Of a DNA stretch of 64,000 nucleotides, positions 36,089 to 44,892 are shown piece by piece; the stretch's first letter is position 1; each line of letters begins with the position of its first letter. The stretch is from contig SEFT01000006.1 of the NCBI GenBank assembly GCA_004144175.1, positions 1 to 64,000 on the forward strand. Direction: 5' to 3'. Both the position numbers and the translations under genes were made by a program. Origin of the DNA: Sphingobacteriales bacterium (lineage in GTDB: Bacteria; Bacteroidota; Bacteroidia; Chitinophagales; Chitinophagaceae). The notes beneath the pieces are model-generated. The model did no database searches. It was given only the letters and a program-made list of their open reading frames with translations, and was not told where the DNA came from.

Positions 36089-38174
36089 ATGAGAGAAACC
36101 CCAACAGGCCATGCACGGTTGTGCATATTATGGCCATTTTACTGACCTTTTTTGTTTTACAAGCGAGCCCATCAAGAGCTCAGAAGTACACGCTCCCCAC
36201 CTCTGCCGAGGACATTTTGACACGATTCCGGGTATTACAAAGATCAGCGCTGACGTTATAGACTGCCCCGTACTGGGCGGAAAGCTAATGGCAGCAGTTT
36301 ACGACAGTTCAGGTTATTATACATTGCATGTATGGCATTCTGTTAATGGCTTCATCTACCGATCTAAACCACTCAAGGCCGACGATGCAGAAGTAGTCAT
36401 CGCTGACGATGCACTTTCGCTAGGCAAGACGTACATCTTTATGGTTACTTGCATACGCAATGGCAGGGTAGAGGCACACAGGTGTGTATTTACAAACATA
36501 CTGGCGCAACTATGAAAGTGGCAATTGCATATGTGGCTGTTTCTCCAAAAAACGTAAAGGTAAAAGATCCGCGCGCAGATATGTTTGCGGATACATCGCT
36601 TACGGTAGCTGGCTACCCCACGTATACCAATTATGTATTAAGCTGGGTAGAAAAGAACGACTCGCTGATAGCGATGACCGGCCCCGTACGTGCAGCTGCC
36701 ACAGGCCTTACCAGGCACCCCATCTGCAAGGTAGATAGCACAGTATCGCCCGATGTAGCGGCCATTACCGATATAGCTGCCAACGAAAAGATAGGCGGCT
36801 TTGTGTACCAATATGGCGGCGGGCTGTACTATATAGAGAAGAACTTTGCTACCGGCAATATAGCCACCCCGGTGAGCCTTACCGGCAGCCCGGCCGCAGG
36901 CCATGCCAGGGTGGAGGCTATGAACCTGCAAGACCCTGCTCTGGGTGGAGTTAGGTGGCAGGCCGTAGCTCCGGTATATGACGCTGCAAGCGGATACTGG
37001 AAGCCCAAATATTTCAACAACCTGGTGAGCGACGACTGCGTAGCCGATGATGCGGCTACACTGGGCAACGTACTGGACCCTGTGATAGCAGCGGTATGGG
37101 CAAGTTTGGCAGCTCGCTGTTCATAGGCAATACTAACATCATCACGGCATGGAAGCATATGGGCACCGATAAGTTCTACGCACAGTACACCGGCGCGGCC
37201 AATGGCGATATGCTGTCTACACCGGTTACGATCCACTATTTCGATACTACCTTCTCTACCGCTACGGTGACGCTGGTAGATACATTCCACGTGCTGGATA
37301 CCAGTGTGGTGTCGCATACGGAGTACCTGACTGATACCACCTACGTAGTAGACACTACCTATGTGAACCGTAAAGGCAGCGATAAATACAAACCATCGAA
37401 AGTAAAAGACAACCTGCCCAAGACCAAGAACCAACTGGTGATCGTAAAGGTATCGGCCAACACCAGCAATAGTGGCAGCGGCAACAGCAATGGTAACGGT
37501 AATGGCAACAGCGGCAAAGGCAATAACAATGGAAATGGCAATAGCGGCAATGGCAACGGTAATACCCAAATGATACTGGATACGACCGAGATCATCGTAA
37601 CCTACCTGGATACAGTGGAAGTAATAGACACAACCATCTACACCGACAGCGCATACACTGTAGCGCGCGACAGCAGCTATGAGATAATGACCGTGCTGGA
37701 GCGTCAGCGCTTTGTAGACAATAAGCACTACTACCAGGTAAACAACACCAATGCGACTACCGGCGACCTGCCACTATCGCTGAGCACCCTGCCAATACCG
37801 GCAACGGTGTGCTGGCTGTATGGTACGATGGCAGCGTCATCCGCTACAAGCTCATTACCAACAAGGTAGGCTTTAAGGGCGAAGGGAACGAGACCGACGA
37901 GCTGCAGAGAGGCCCTTTCCCTGACAGGAGCATTGCCGATGCAGCCGGTGCCCTGGCAATAGCTGTGTACCCCAACCCTGCACGCGATATGATAACTATT
38001 GCCGGCGCGGCTGAAGGTATCTACAGCATTGCCGATGTACAGGGCCGTGTACTGCTGAGCGGTAGCGTTACGGCAAGCCCTATCGACATCCGCAGCCTGG
38101 CTAATGGCCTGTATCTCGTGCAGGTAGCCACAGCCGAAGGGCAGGTAATGTCTGCAAGGGTTACAAAATACTAG
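36089..38174 (+). pseudogene. T9SS-exported surface protein, multiply frameshifted
   Basis: Starting at ATG 36089, the reading frame changes near 36140, 36220, 36510, 37090 and 37790 before a type A sorting domain (VYPNPARDMITIAG, GLYLVQVATAEG) at the end. Between shifts the protein is well preserved. Segments such as NTGNGVLAVWYDGSVIRYK match NTGDTIMTTWYDGANIWYK in the 960-aa protein at 5.3-8.1 kb, so the two are paralogues. The middle has an Asn/Gly/Ser-rich linker (about 37463-37570) and Asp/Thr/Val-rich repeats (YLTDTTYVVDTTYV, TTEIIVTYLDTVEVIDTT) not present in the other gene. It looks like a recent loss of function, or an error-prone assembly patch. Confidence 0.8.
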
Positions 38175-38199
38175 AAGAATAAGTTATATATAGAATATG

Positions 38200-38231
38200 C
38201 AGCGGAGGCCGACAGGCCTCCGCTGTTTTTT
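38200..38231 (+). terminator. Terminator after the T9SS pseudogene
   Basis: 11-bp stem CAGCGGAGGCC / GGCCTCCGCTG, GACA loop, six T. Confidence 0.92.
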
Positions 38232-38313
38232 GCAAATAAGTGTTACGAAGTAGGCATAAAAGAAAGCCATCAGGTTTAGTAAATATTACATTGGCTTGCA
38301 GGACGGCACACCG

Positions 38314-38339
38314 GCAGCGCCTCCTACGGGAGGCGCTGC
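38314..38339 (+). terminator. Hairpin with cUACGg tetraloop
   Basis: 11-bp stem GCAGCGCCTCC / GGAGGCGCTGC closed by TACG, the very stable C(UNCG)G loop class. A weak TATTTTAT tail follows. It lies 83 bp after another terminator with no gene between, so it may end a small RNA. Confidence 0.6.
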
Positions 38340-38583
38340 TATTTTATAAGCGATACTTCCCGATTCACCCACATTAACATCTGGTTTACCACTTTAAATG
38401 TTGTTTTAATTGGTTTTAAAGGTCCTTTTTCCTAGTTTGCTGTTAAAATAAATTTAAAATCAATATTACCAGCAGTTAAACAGACTTGCTCATTACGCAT
38501 CGACCTTCAAGAAACCCTCTTTTTTCTCAGAGCCTTTCCTGGCAGGTAACTGCGCATTAATTAGTTAATCAACCCCGTGATAT

Positions 38584-41500
38584 ATGCTGAAGTTCTATTC
38601 TAAAAACAGGACCATGCCTACCCGACCCTCATCGATGGCAACCCGGCTCTTCGCCGCCTTAGGATTATTATTTTTTACTAACGCCGTACTGGCCCAAACA
38701 ACGCTTATCTCGCCTTCTGTAAATAACGGTGGATTCGAGAGTGGGACGACTGGATGGACATTCGTCCAGAATACCGTATCTACAACTAGTGCTAATAAAT
38801 GGGAAATTAGCGGTACACCAGGAATCAACAGCGGTACTAATGCAGCATATATTACTACAGGCGCTACCGGAGCACCGTGGAGTTATTCGGGAACATCAAG
38901 AACCAGCCACATGTATCAGGATGTTACATTTCCGGCTGCGGAACCAGTAGTCACTCTTTCATTTTATATTAAATGCAATGGCGAGGCAGACTGGGATAGA
39001 CTATTAGTCTATTTGGTTCCAACTACAGTAACGCCGACTGCTGGTAGCCCAAGTTCAAATAGCACGACACTTTCAAGCAACTCGCCTATTTACACGCAAC
39101 CTTCTAGCTTGCATATCACTACTACATCTACATCTACGCCATACACTCTTGTAACGATGACAATACCGGCGTCAGTGGTTGGGAATACATCAGCAAGCGT
39201 TACAAAAAGGTTGATATTCACTTGGCAGAACGATGCAATTGGAACCTACAATCCACCGATTGCTTTAGACGACATCACGCTTATCTCAGCATGCCAAGGT
39301 GCCGTCGGTACGCTCGCCAATAGTGTAACTGCTACCACAGCAACGCTTAACTGGACAGCATTTACAGGTGCAACAGGTTACTCCATCAGATATAAAAAGG
39401 TTTCAGACCCAGCAACGACAACTACATGGGCTACACCAACAACCGTAACAGGTGGCACTACTACCAGTCTTGCCGTAACTGGTCTTACAGCTAATAGTCA
39501 ATATGAATACCAGGTAGCGGCCACAGGTACCGGTGTCTGCAATACAATATCTTCATCGGTTTTATTTAATACACCTTGCTCACCTGTTGCCATCACACAG
39601 TCGGAGGGCTTCAATGCATCGTCTATCCCGGCCTGCTGGACCATGTCTATTGTAACGACCGGCAGCACGCAACCTGCTATTACTTTTGTAACATCGGGTA
39701 GCTCACCTACCGTATCCGCACCACAGGAAGGAAGCTATATGGTACGGTTCAATGGTTCCAGCGCCAGCTCGAATTCACAGATAAGGCTTGTGGCCTTGCC
39801 TGTATCTACGACGGGTACCGCAAGTGTCGACGTAGAGTTTCAATGGTGGCATGATAACGTCGCATCAACTTCTACAACAACCGACGGTGTTCAGGTACAG
39901 TATAGTACAGACAATGTGACATGGTTTAATGCCGGTAGCTTTATACCACGTGTAAACGGTACAAATGGCTGGTTGCAAAAGGTGGTTACACTACCAAGTG
40001 CGGCAGGCAATGTGGGCACACTCTATGTGGGTTTGTTGTTTACTTCTCAAGCCGTGCGCAATCATTTCGTAGATGCCTTCACTATAAAGCAAACACCTGC
40101 ATGCGGTAAACCAACCGGCTTGACAGCCACTGCAACAAGCGCTACTACCGCTACTGCAAGTTGGTTGCCATCTACAGCGGGTACGCTATCAGGTTACGAG
40201 TATGTCGTATCGACTTCTAATACTGCGCCGACGGGTTCGGGTACTCCTGTATCTACAAACTCTGTGACTATTACATCCGGCATTAGTCAAAATACAACAT
40301 ACTACATGTTTGTACGTAAAGCTTGTACTGGTAGTATCTATAGTGACTGGTCACCCTCGGTTACCTTTACAACGCCTTGTGCTGTTGTGTCACTGCCACA
40401 AACCGAGCTTTTTAATGCAACCACTACGCCGTCATGTTGGACTAAAACTATCGTAAACGACCCTGGTACCGACCCGGAGATTACCTTCACTACAGCTACA
40501 GGTATAGGCTCTACAGCTACGGCCTGTAGTACAGCTAATCCCCTAGCTGTTCGTGAGGGTACTCATATGATCAAGTTTAATTCTTTCAATGCGTCAACCA
40601 ATGCGCAAATAAGGCTTGCGTCATTACCCGTGAACACAACAGGAGCACCAAGTGTTGATGTTTCATTCTTATGGTATCATGATAATTGCGATTACACATC
40701 TAATAATGACAATGTACAGGTTCAATATTCTTTGAATGGCACAACTTGGACTAATGCCGGCAGTGCTATTTCAAGACCTAACAGCAGTGTGGCTTCCGGC
40801 TGGTATAATAAGACTGTAACGTTGCCTGCCGCGGCGGCAAATGTAAGCCAGTTATATGTGGGATTCCTATTTACATCTGGATTTGGGAACCATTGCTTTA
40901 TGGATTCCATTGCCATTGTACAAGGTGCATCTTGCGTAACGCCAACGGGCGTATCGGCTGCTAACGTTACCAATAGCACTGCAACGCTTAATTGGACTGC
41001 ACCTATAGCAGGTAATACACCGGCAGGTTATCAATATGTGGTATCTACCAGCAGTACGGCACCTACAGGTGCAGGTACTAACATCGGCACCAATTCATTA
41101 AATGCTACCGGCCTTTTAGGCAATACTACCTATTATGCATTTGTACGTACCGATTGCGGTAGTTCTTCCTATAGTTCGTGGTCGGCCGCGGGTAGCTTTA
41201 CCACACAGTGCGATGGCGTAATATTGCCATTTAAGGAAAGTTTCTCGGCTACAGCGTTGCCATCTTGTTGGCAAGTCACAGAGGGTACGACCGGTTCATC
41301 CACTCATTGGGAACCTGTGACAGCTGATGGCTCACATGGTGCATCCGCATCATTTGCCGGCACTCACTTTGCAAGGCTGGATGTATGGAACGCGTTTATT
41401 ACTTACAATCCATACTACCTGCGTATGGTACCTGTTAGCGTACCAAACGGTAATACCGATCTTTCTTATTATTATTTCTTAGGCAGTGGAGGATATTCAG

Positions 41501-44500
41501 GCTCTAGCCCTTATCCATTACAAGTAGAAGTGAGTACGAACTGGGGAAATACCTGGACCGCTATATATAGTCATACTAGCTCCAACTCTACGATGGCCAC
41601 TTCAAGTGCTGTGTCAAACTGGACAAAGAATACGGTAAGTCTGAATGCCTATAAAGGGCAAACAGTTATGCTGCGTTTCAGATCCAACTCAAACTATGGT
41701 TCCGGTACTTGTAACCAGGGCCTCGATGAAATAGCAGTATCGCTTAAAGCGCCATCTGTTACTAACTCTACGCAGTGTGGCACGGCTACGCCAACAGCTT
41801 CTGCGACCTCTAATACAGGTGTTACCACGCCAGTATTTAAATGGTACACGGTATCTTCAGGCGGTACGGCATTAACAGGCCAGAGCGGCGCTACATTGAG
41901 TGGTTATCCAATAAGCGCTACTACCACGTTCTACGTGTCTGAAGTGATCGGTACTGCCGAAAGTGAGCGTGTTGCAGTTACTGCTACCTACAATCCGCAG
42001 CCGGCAGTTTCCATCACAGCCAGCAACAACATTACCTGCTACGCTGGAAATGACGGTTCGGCTACTGCAACTGCAACAGGTAGCACCGGCTACAACTATA
42101 GCTGGAACACTGCCCCTGCACAAACAACAGCTGTAGCTACCGGCCTTATAGCAGGCAGCTATACAGTTACAGTTACCAATACCAACGGGTCTTGCCCGGC
42201 TACAGCATCTATTACGCTGACGCAGCCTACGCAGGCAGCATCTATACCAGCCATATCTGTGCAGCCAAGTACTACTACAGTATGCTCTACGGGTACAGCT
42301 ACGTTTACCGCAGCAGCTACGGGCCTCAACATTACCTACCAATGGCAGTCGGATAACGGTTCGGGTTCTACATTCACCAATATTACCAATGGTGGTATGT
42401 ACAGCGGCGCCACTACCGGCACACTTACTATTACAGGTGTTACCTCCAGCATGCACGCTTATAAATACCGCCTGGTAGCAAGTGGCACGTGTAGCCCTGC
42501 TGCTACATCCAGCGCTGCGGTGCTTGGTGTAAGCTATAGCATACCTTCTGTTTCAGTATCGGCATCGGCTACTACTATATGTAGCGGTACAACGATCAAC
42601 TTTACAGCTACGCCTGTAAATCCCGGTACTACTCCCACATACCAGTGGAGGGTGAATAATACCAATGTAGGCACCAACAGCGCTACCTATTCATCGGCCA
42701 CACTGGCCAATGGCGATGTAGTGGCAGTGGATATGACCAGCAATGCTACCTGTGCTATCCCTGCTACGGTTACCAGCACGGGCATCGATATCATCGTTAA
42801 TCCGATCGTAACGCCATCGGTATCTATCACGCGCAGCACGCCAAGCAATACTATATGTGCGGGTACATCGGTTACCTATACGGCTACCCCGGTAAATGGC
42901 GGTTCATCACCATTCTACCAGTGGAAGATCGGTAGCACCAATGTGGGCACAGGCGGCAGCACCTTCACTACTACTACGCTTAATAACAATGACGTTGTAA
43001 GTGTACAGATGACATCGAATGCACCATGTCCTACGGTGGCCACTGTTAGCAGCAATACCTTCCAGATGACGGTAACACCTATCGTTACCCCAACCATCTC
43101 TATTGCAGCATCCAATACCAATATATGCGCCGGTACCAGCGTTACCTTTACAGCTACCATCACCAATGGTGGCGGCAGCCCGGTACGCACCTGGAGGCGC
43201 AACGGATCGGTAGTAGGTACCAATAGCAATACATATACTACCTCTTCGTTGTCGAACGGTGATGTGATCACCTGCGATCTGACCAGCTCGGTATCGTGCC
43301 CAAGCCAAACGGTGGTTACCAGCAATAGCATCTTCATGTCGGTAACCAACTATGTGACGCCTGTGGTAAGCATCAGCGCTAATCCGGGCAATACGATCTG
43401 CGCGGGTACGGCAGTTACCTTCAACGCATTTTCTTTCAACGGCGGCAGTACGCCATCTTACCAGTGGAAGAAAAACAATGTGAACGTAGGCACCAACAGC
43501 ACTACTTACTCGGCAGGTACGGGCCTTGCCCCCGGCGATGTCATTACCTGTACAATGACTACCAGCGTAATGTGCTATACCAGCCTTACCGGTGTAAGCA
43601 ATACAATAACAATGGTAGTGAACCCGATACTGGTACCGTCGGTGACGGCTATTGCATCGGAAGACACCATATGCGACGGCGACCAGGTAAACTTTACACT
43701 GACTACAATAAACCCGGGTACTGCGCCGCAATACCAGTGGAAACTCAACGGATCAAACATCCTGGGTGCTACGGCAAACACTTACTCTACTGCATCGCTG
43801 AATGATGGTGATAAGGTATCGGTAGAGCTGCTGAGCAATGCGCTTTGCGTATCGCCGGCCCGCATCAGCAGCAATCCTGTAACGATGAAAGTGAATCCGC
43901 TGCTGACGCCTACTGTAAAAATCACAGCCGACGATCCGGATTCTACTATATGTAATGGTTCGCTGGTAACCTTCACTGCCAGCCATGTAAATGGCGGTGT
44001 GATGCCGAAATATCAGTGGATACTGAACGGTTTGGATATGGTTGGCGCTATTGCAGGCACCTTCTCGATGAACACGATGAGCAATGGCGACATCGTTACC
44101 CTGCGCATGACCAGTACGGCTACCTGTCCGATACCTGCTACGGTTAATGCCAATAGCATCAGGTTCAAAGTAGAGCCTACAACACCACCTACTGCTTTCA
44201 TCACGGCTACACCTGATGCACGCATCATGCCGGGCGATACCGTTAAGTTTTCGGCTACTGTACTAAATGCAGGTACTGCACCAACATTCCAGTGGACGAT
44301 CAATGACTCGGTAATAGCAGGTGCGGTAGGAAGTACCTATACTACACACCAGCTGCAAAGCAATGACGTGGTGAAACTGATCGTACGCAGCAGCCTGCCA
44401 TGTTCTGATCCTGATTCGGGTATGTCTAACAGCATCACCATGCTGGATGCGACAGGGGTTGACCTGGTAGACAGGCAGTTCAATGATGTGAAACTGTACC

Positions 44501-44748
44501 CTAACCCGAACAACGGTAACTTCACGATCGAGGCTAAGTTTGTAAATATCACAAATGATGCAAACGCCAAAATAGAGGTACTGAACTCGGTAGGTCAACT
44601 GGTATTTAAAGACGATGTGGAAATACTGAACGGCGAGATGAAGAAAGATGTGCGACTGATGGGTGTTGCCAACGGCACCTACTACATCCGCCTCAGCTCC
44701 GGCAGCCAGTCGGTAATGAAGCCGCTGAACATACAGCAACAGTATTAA
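38584..44748 (+). CDS. Giant T9SS-exported adhesin-like protein with FN3-like and Ig-like repeats
   Basis: 2054 aa. The signal peptide ends at about residue 38 (LGLLFFTNAVLAQT). The N-terminal half (about 40-1100) has a choice-of-anchor/MAM-like lectin fold domain repeated at least three times (ending MVRFNGSS, MIKFNSFN, ARLDVWNAF), separated by fibronectin III-like units (VTATTATLNWTAFTGATGY, LTATATSATTATASWLPS, TNSTATLNWTAPIAGNTPAG). A SprB-like repeat (NITCYAGNDGSATATATG) and an Ig-like domain follow. Next come seven tandem repeats of about 88 aa (from about residue 1310), each with a TICxG start and a late Cys. It ends with a type A sorting domain (LYPNPNNGNFTIEA). Likely a surface adhesin or matrix protein. 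Confidence 0.88.
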   Translation: MLKFYSKNRTMPTRPSSMATRLFAALGLLFFTNAVLAQTTLISPSVNNGGFESGTTGWTFVQNTVSTTSANKWEISGTPGINSGTNAAYITTGATGAPWSYSGTSRTSHMYQDVTFPAAEPVVTLSFYIKCNGEADWDRLLVYLVPTTVTPTAGSPSSNSTTLSSNSPIYTQPSSLHITTTSTSTPYTLVTMTIPASVVGNTSASVTKRLIFTWQNDAIGTYNPPIALDDITLISACQGAVGTLANSVTATTATLNWTAFTGATGYSIRYKKVSDPATTTTWATPTTVTGGTTTSLAVTGLTANSQYEYQVAATGTGVCNTISSSVLFNTPCSPVAITQSEGFNASSIPACWTMSIVTTGSTQPAITFVTSGSSPTVSAPQEGSYMVRFNGSSASSNSQIRLVALPVSTTGTASVDVEFQWWHDNVASTSTTTDGVQVQYSTDNVTWFNAGSFIPRVNGTNGWLQKVVTLPSAAGNVGTLYVGLLFTSQAVRNHFVDAFTIKQTPACGKPTGLTATATSATTATASWLPSTAGTLSGYEYVVSTSNTAPTGSGTPVSTNSVTITSGISQNTTYYMFVRKACTGSIYSDWSPSVTFTTPCAVVSLPQTELFNATTTPSCWTKTIVNDPGTDPEITFTTATGIGSTATACSTANPLAVREGTHMIKFNSFNASTNAQIRLASLPVNTTGAPSVDVSFLWYHDNCDYTSNNDNVQVQYSLNGTTWTNAGSAISRPNSSVASGWYNKTVTLPAAAANVSQLYVGFLFTSGFGNHCFMDSIAIVQGASCVTPTGVSAANVTNSTATLNWTAPIAGNTPAGYQYVVSTSSTAPTGAGTNIGTNSLNATGLLGNTTYYAFVRTDCGSSSYSSWSAAGSFTTQCDGVILPFKESFSATALPSCWQVTEGTTGSSTHWEPVTADGSHGASASFAGTHFARLDVWNAFITYNPYYLRMVPVSVPNGNTDLSYYYFLGSGGYSGSSPYPLQVEVSTNWGNTWTAIYSHTSSNSTMATSSAVSNWTKNTVSLNAYKGQTVMLRFRSNSNYGSGTCNQGLDEIAVSLKAPSVTNSTQCGTATPTASATSNTGVTTPVFKWYTVSSGGTALTGQSGATLSGYPISATTTFYVSEVIGTAESERVAVTATYNPQPAVSITASNNITCYAGNDGSATATATGSTGYNYSWNTAPAQTTAVATGLIAGSYTVTVTNTNGSCPATASITLTQPTQAASIPAISVQPSTTTVCSTGTATFTAAATGLNITYQWQSDNGSGSTFTNITNGGMYSGATTGTLTITGVTSSMHAYKYRLVASGTCSPAATSSAAVLGVSYSIPSVSVSASATTICSGTTINFTATPVNPGTTPTYQWRVNNTNVGTNSATYSSATLANGDVVAVDMTSNATCAIPATVTSTGIDIIVNPIVTPSVSITRSTPSNTICAGTSVTYTATPVNGGSSPFYQWKIGSTNVGTGGSTFTTTTLNNNDVVSVQMTSNAPCPTVATVSSNTFQMTVTPIVTPTISIAASNTNICAGTSVTFTATITNGGGSPVRTWRRNGSVVGTNSNTYTTSSLSNGDVITCDLTSSVSCPSQTVVTSNSIFMSVTNYVTPVVSISANPGNTICAGTAVTFNAFSFNGGSTPSYQWKKNNVNVGTNSTTYSAGTGLAPGDVITCTMTTSVMCYTSLTGVSNTITMVVNPILVPSVTAIASEDTICDGDQVNFTLTTINPGTAPQYQWKLNGSNILGATANTYSTASLNDGDKVSVELLSNALCVSPARISSNPVTMKVNPLLTPTVKITADDPDSTICNGSLVTFTASHVNGGVMPKYQWILNGLDMVGAIAGTFSMNTMSNGDIVTLRMTSTATCPIPATVNANSIRFKVEPTTPPTAFITATPDARIMPGDTVKFSATVLNAGTAPTFQWTINDSVIAGAVGSTYTTHQLQSNDVVKLIVRSSLPCSDPDSGMSNSITMLDATGVDLVDRQFNDVKLYPNPNNGNFTIEAKFVNITNDANAKIEVLNSVGQLVFKDDVEILNGEMKKDVRLMGVANGTYYIRLSSGSQSVMKPLNIQQQY

Positions 44749-44771
44749 AATATAAGTAAGTGTAATAACAG

Positions 44772-44800
44772 AAAGGGTGGCCAGTTGGTCACCCTTTTTT
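44772..44800 (+). terminator. Terminator of the adhesin gene
   Basis: Stem AAAGGGTGGCC / GGTCACCCTTT (one G-T wobble), AGTT loop, then T-run. Confidence 0.88.
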
Positions 44801-44817
44801 GTGTCGCCATAAAATTA

Positions 44818-44833
44818 TTTAGACTTGTCTAAA
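44818..44833. promoter_or_regulatory. Palindromic operator before the TonB receptor
   Basis: TTTAGACTTGTCTAAA: perfect 7-bp arms around a 2-bp centre, ending 7 bp before the -33 element. The shape resembles sites of DtxR/MntR-type metal regulators, but the regulator is not identified. Confidence 0.65.
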
Positions 44834-44840
44834 ATTATTC

Positions 44841-44870
44841 TTTGTTGATTTTAATATTTATGTATGTTTG
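44841..44870 (+). promoter_or_regulatory. Promoter of the TonB receptor gene
   Basis: TTTG (44841-44844), 18 bp, TATGTTTG (44863-44870), 22 bp before the ATG. Confidence 0.75.
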
Positions 44871-44892
44871 TGTCGAAATATAAAAATTATAG

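Larger units (their letters stand above)
38175..38583. other. Intergenic region with two stable hairpins
   Basis: About 409 bp. It holds the terminator at 38200, a second hairpin at 38314, and an AT-rich leader before the large adhesin gene. No clear promoter for the adhesin was identified. Confidence 0.6.

Noticed and set aside
36829-37728. 299-codon minus-strand frame opposite the T9SS pseudogene
   Set aside because: Hydrophobic Ile/Val/Ala-rich content mirrors the Asn/Gly/Ser linker on the other strand; the plus-strand segments have clear homology.
42907-43731. 274-codon minus-strand frame inside the adhesin gene
   Set aside because: A shadow of the repeated Ig-like coding sequence; Cys/His/Arg-rich peptide with no motif.
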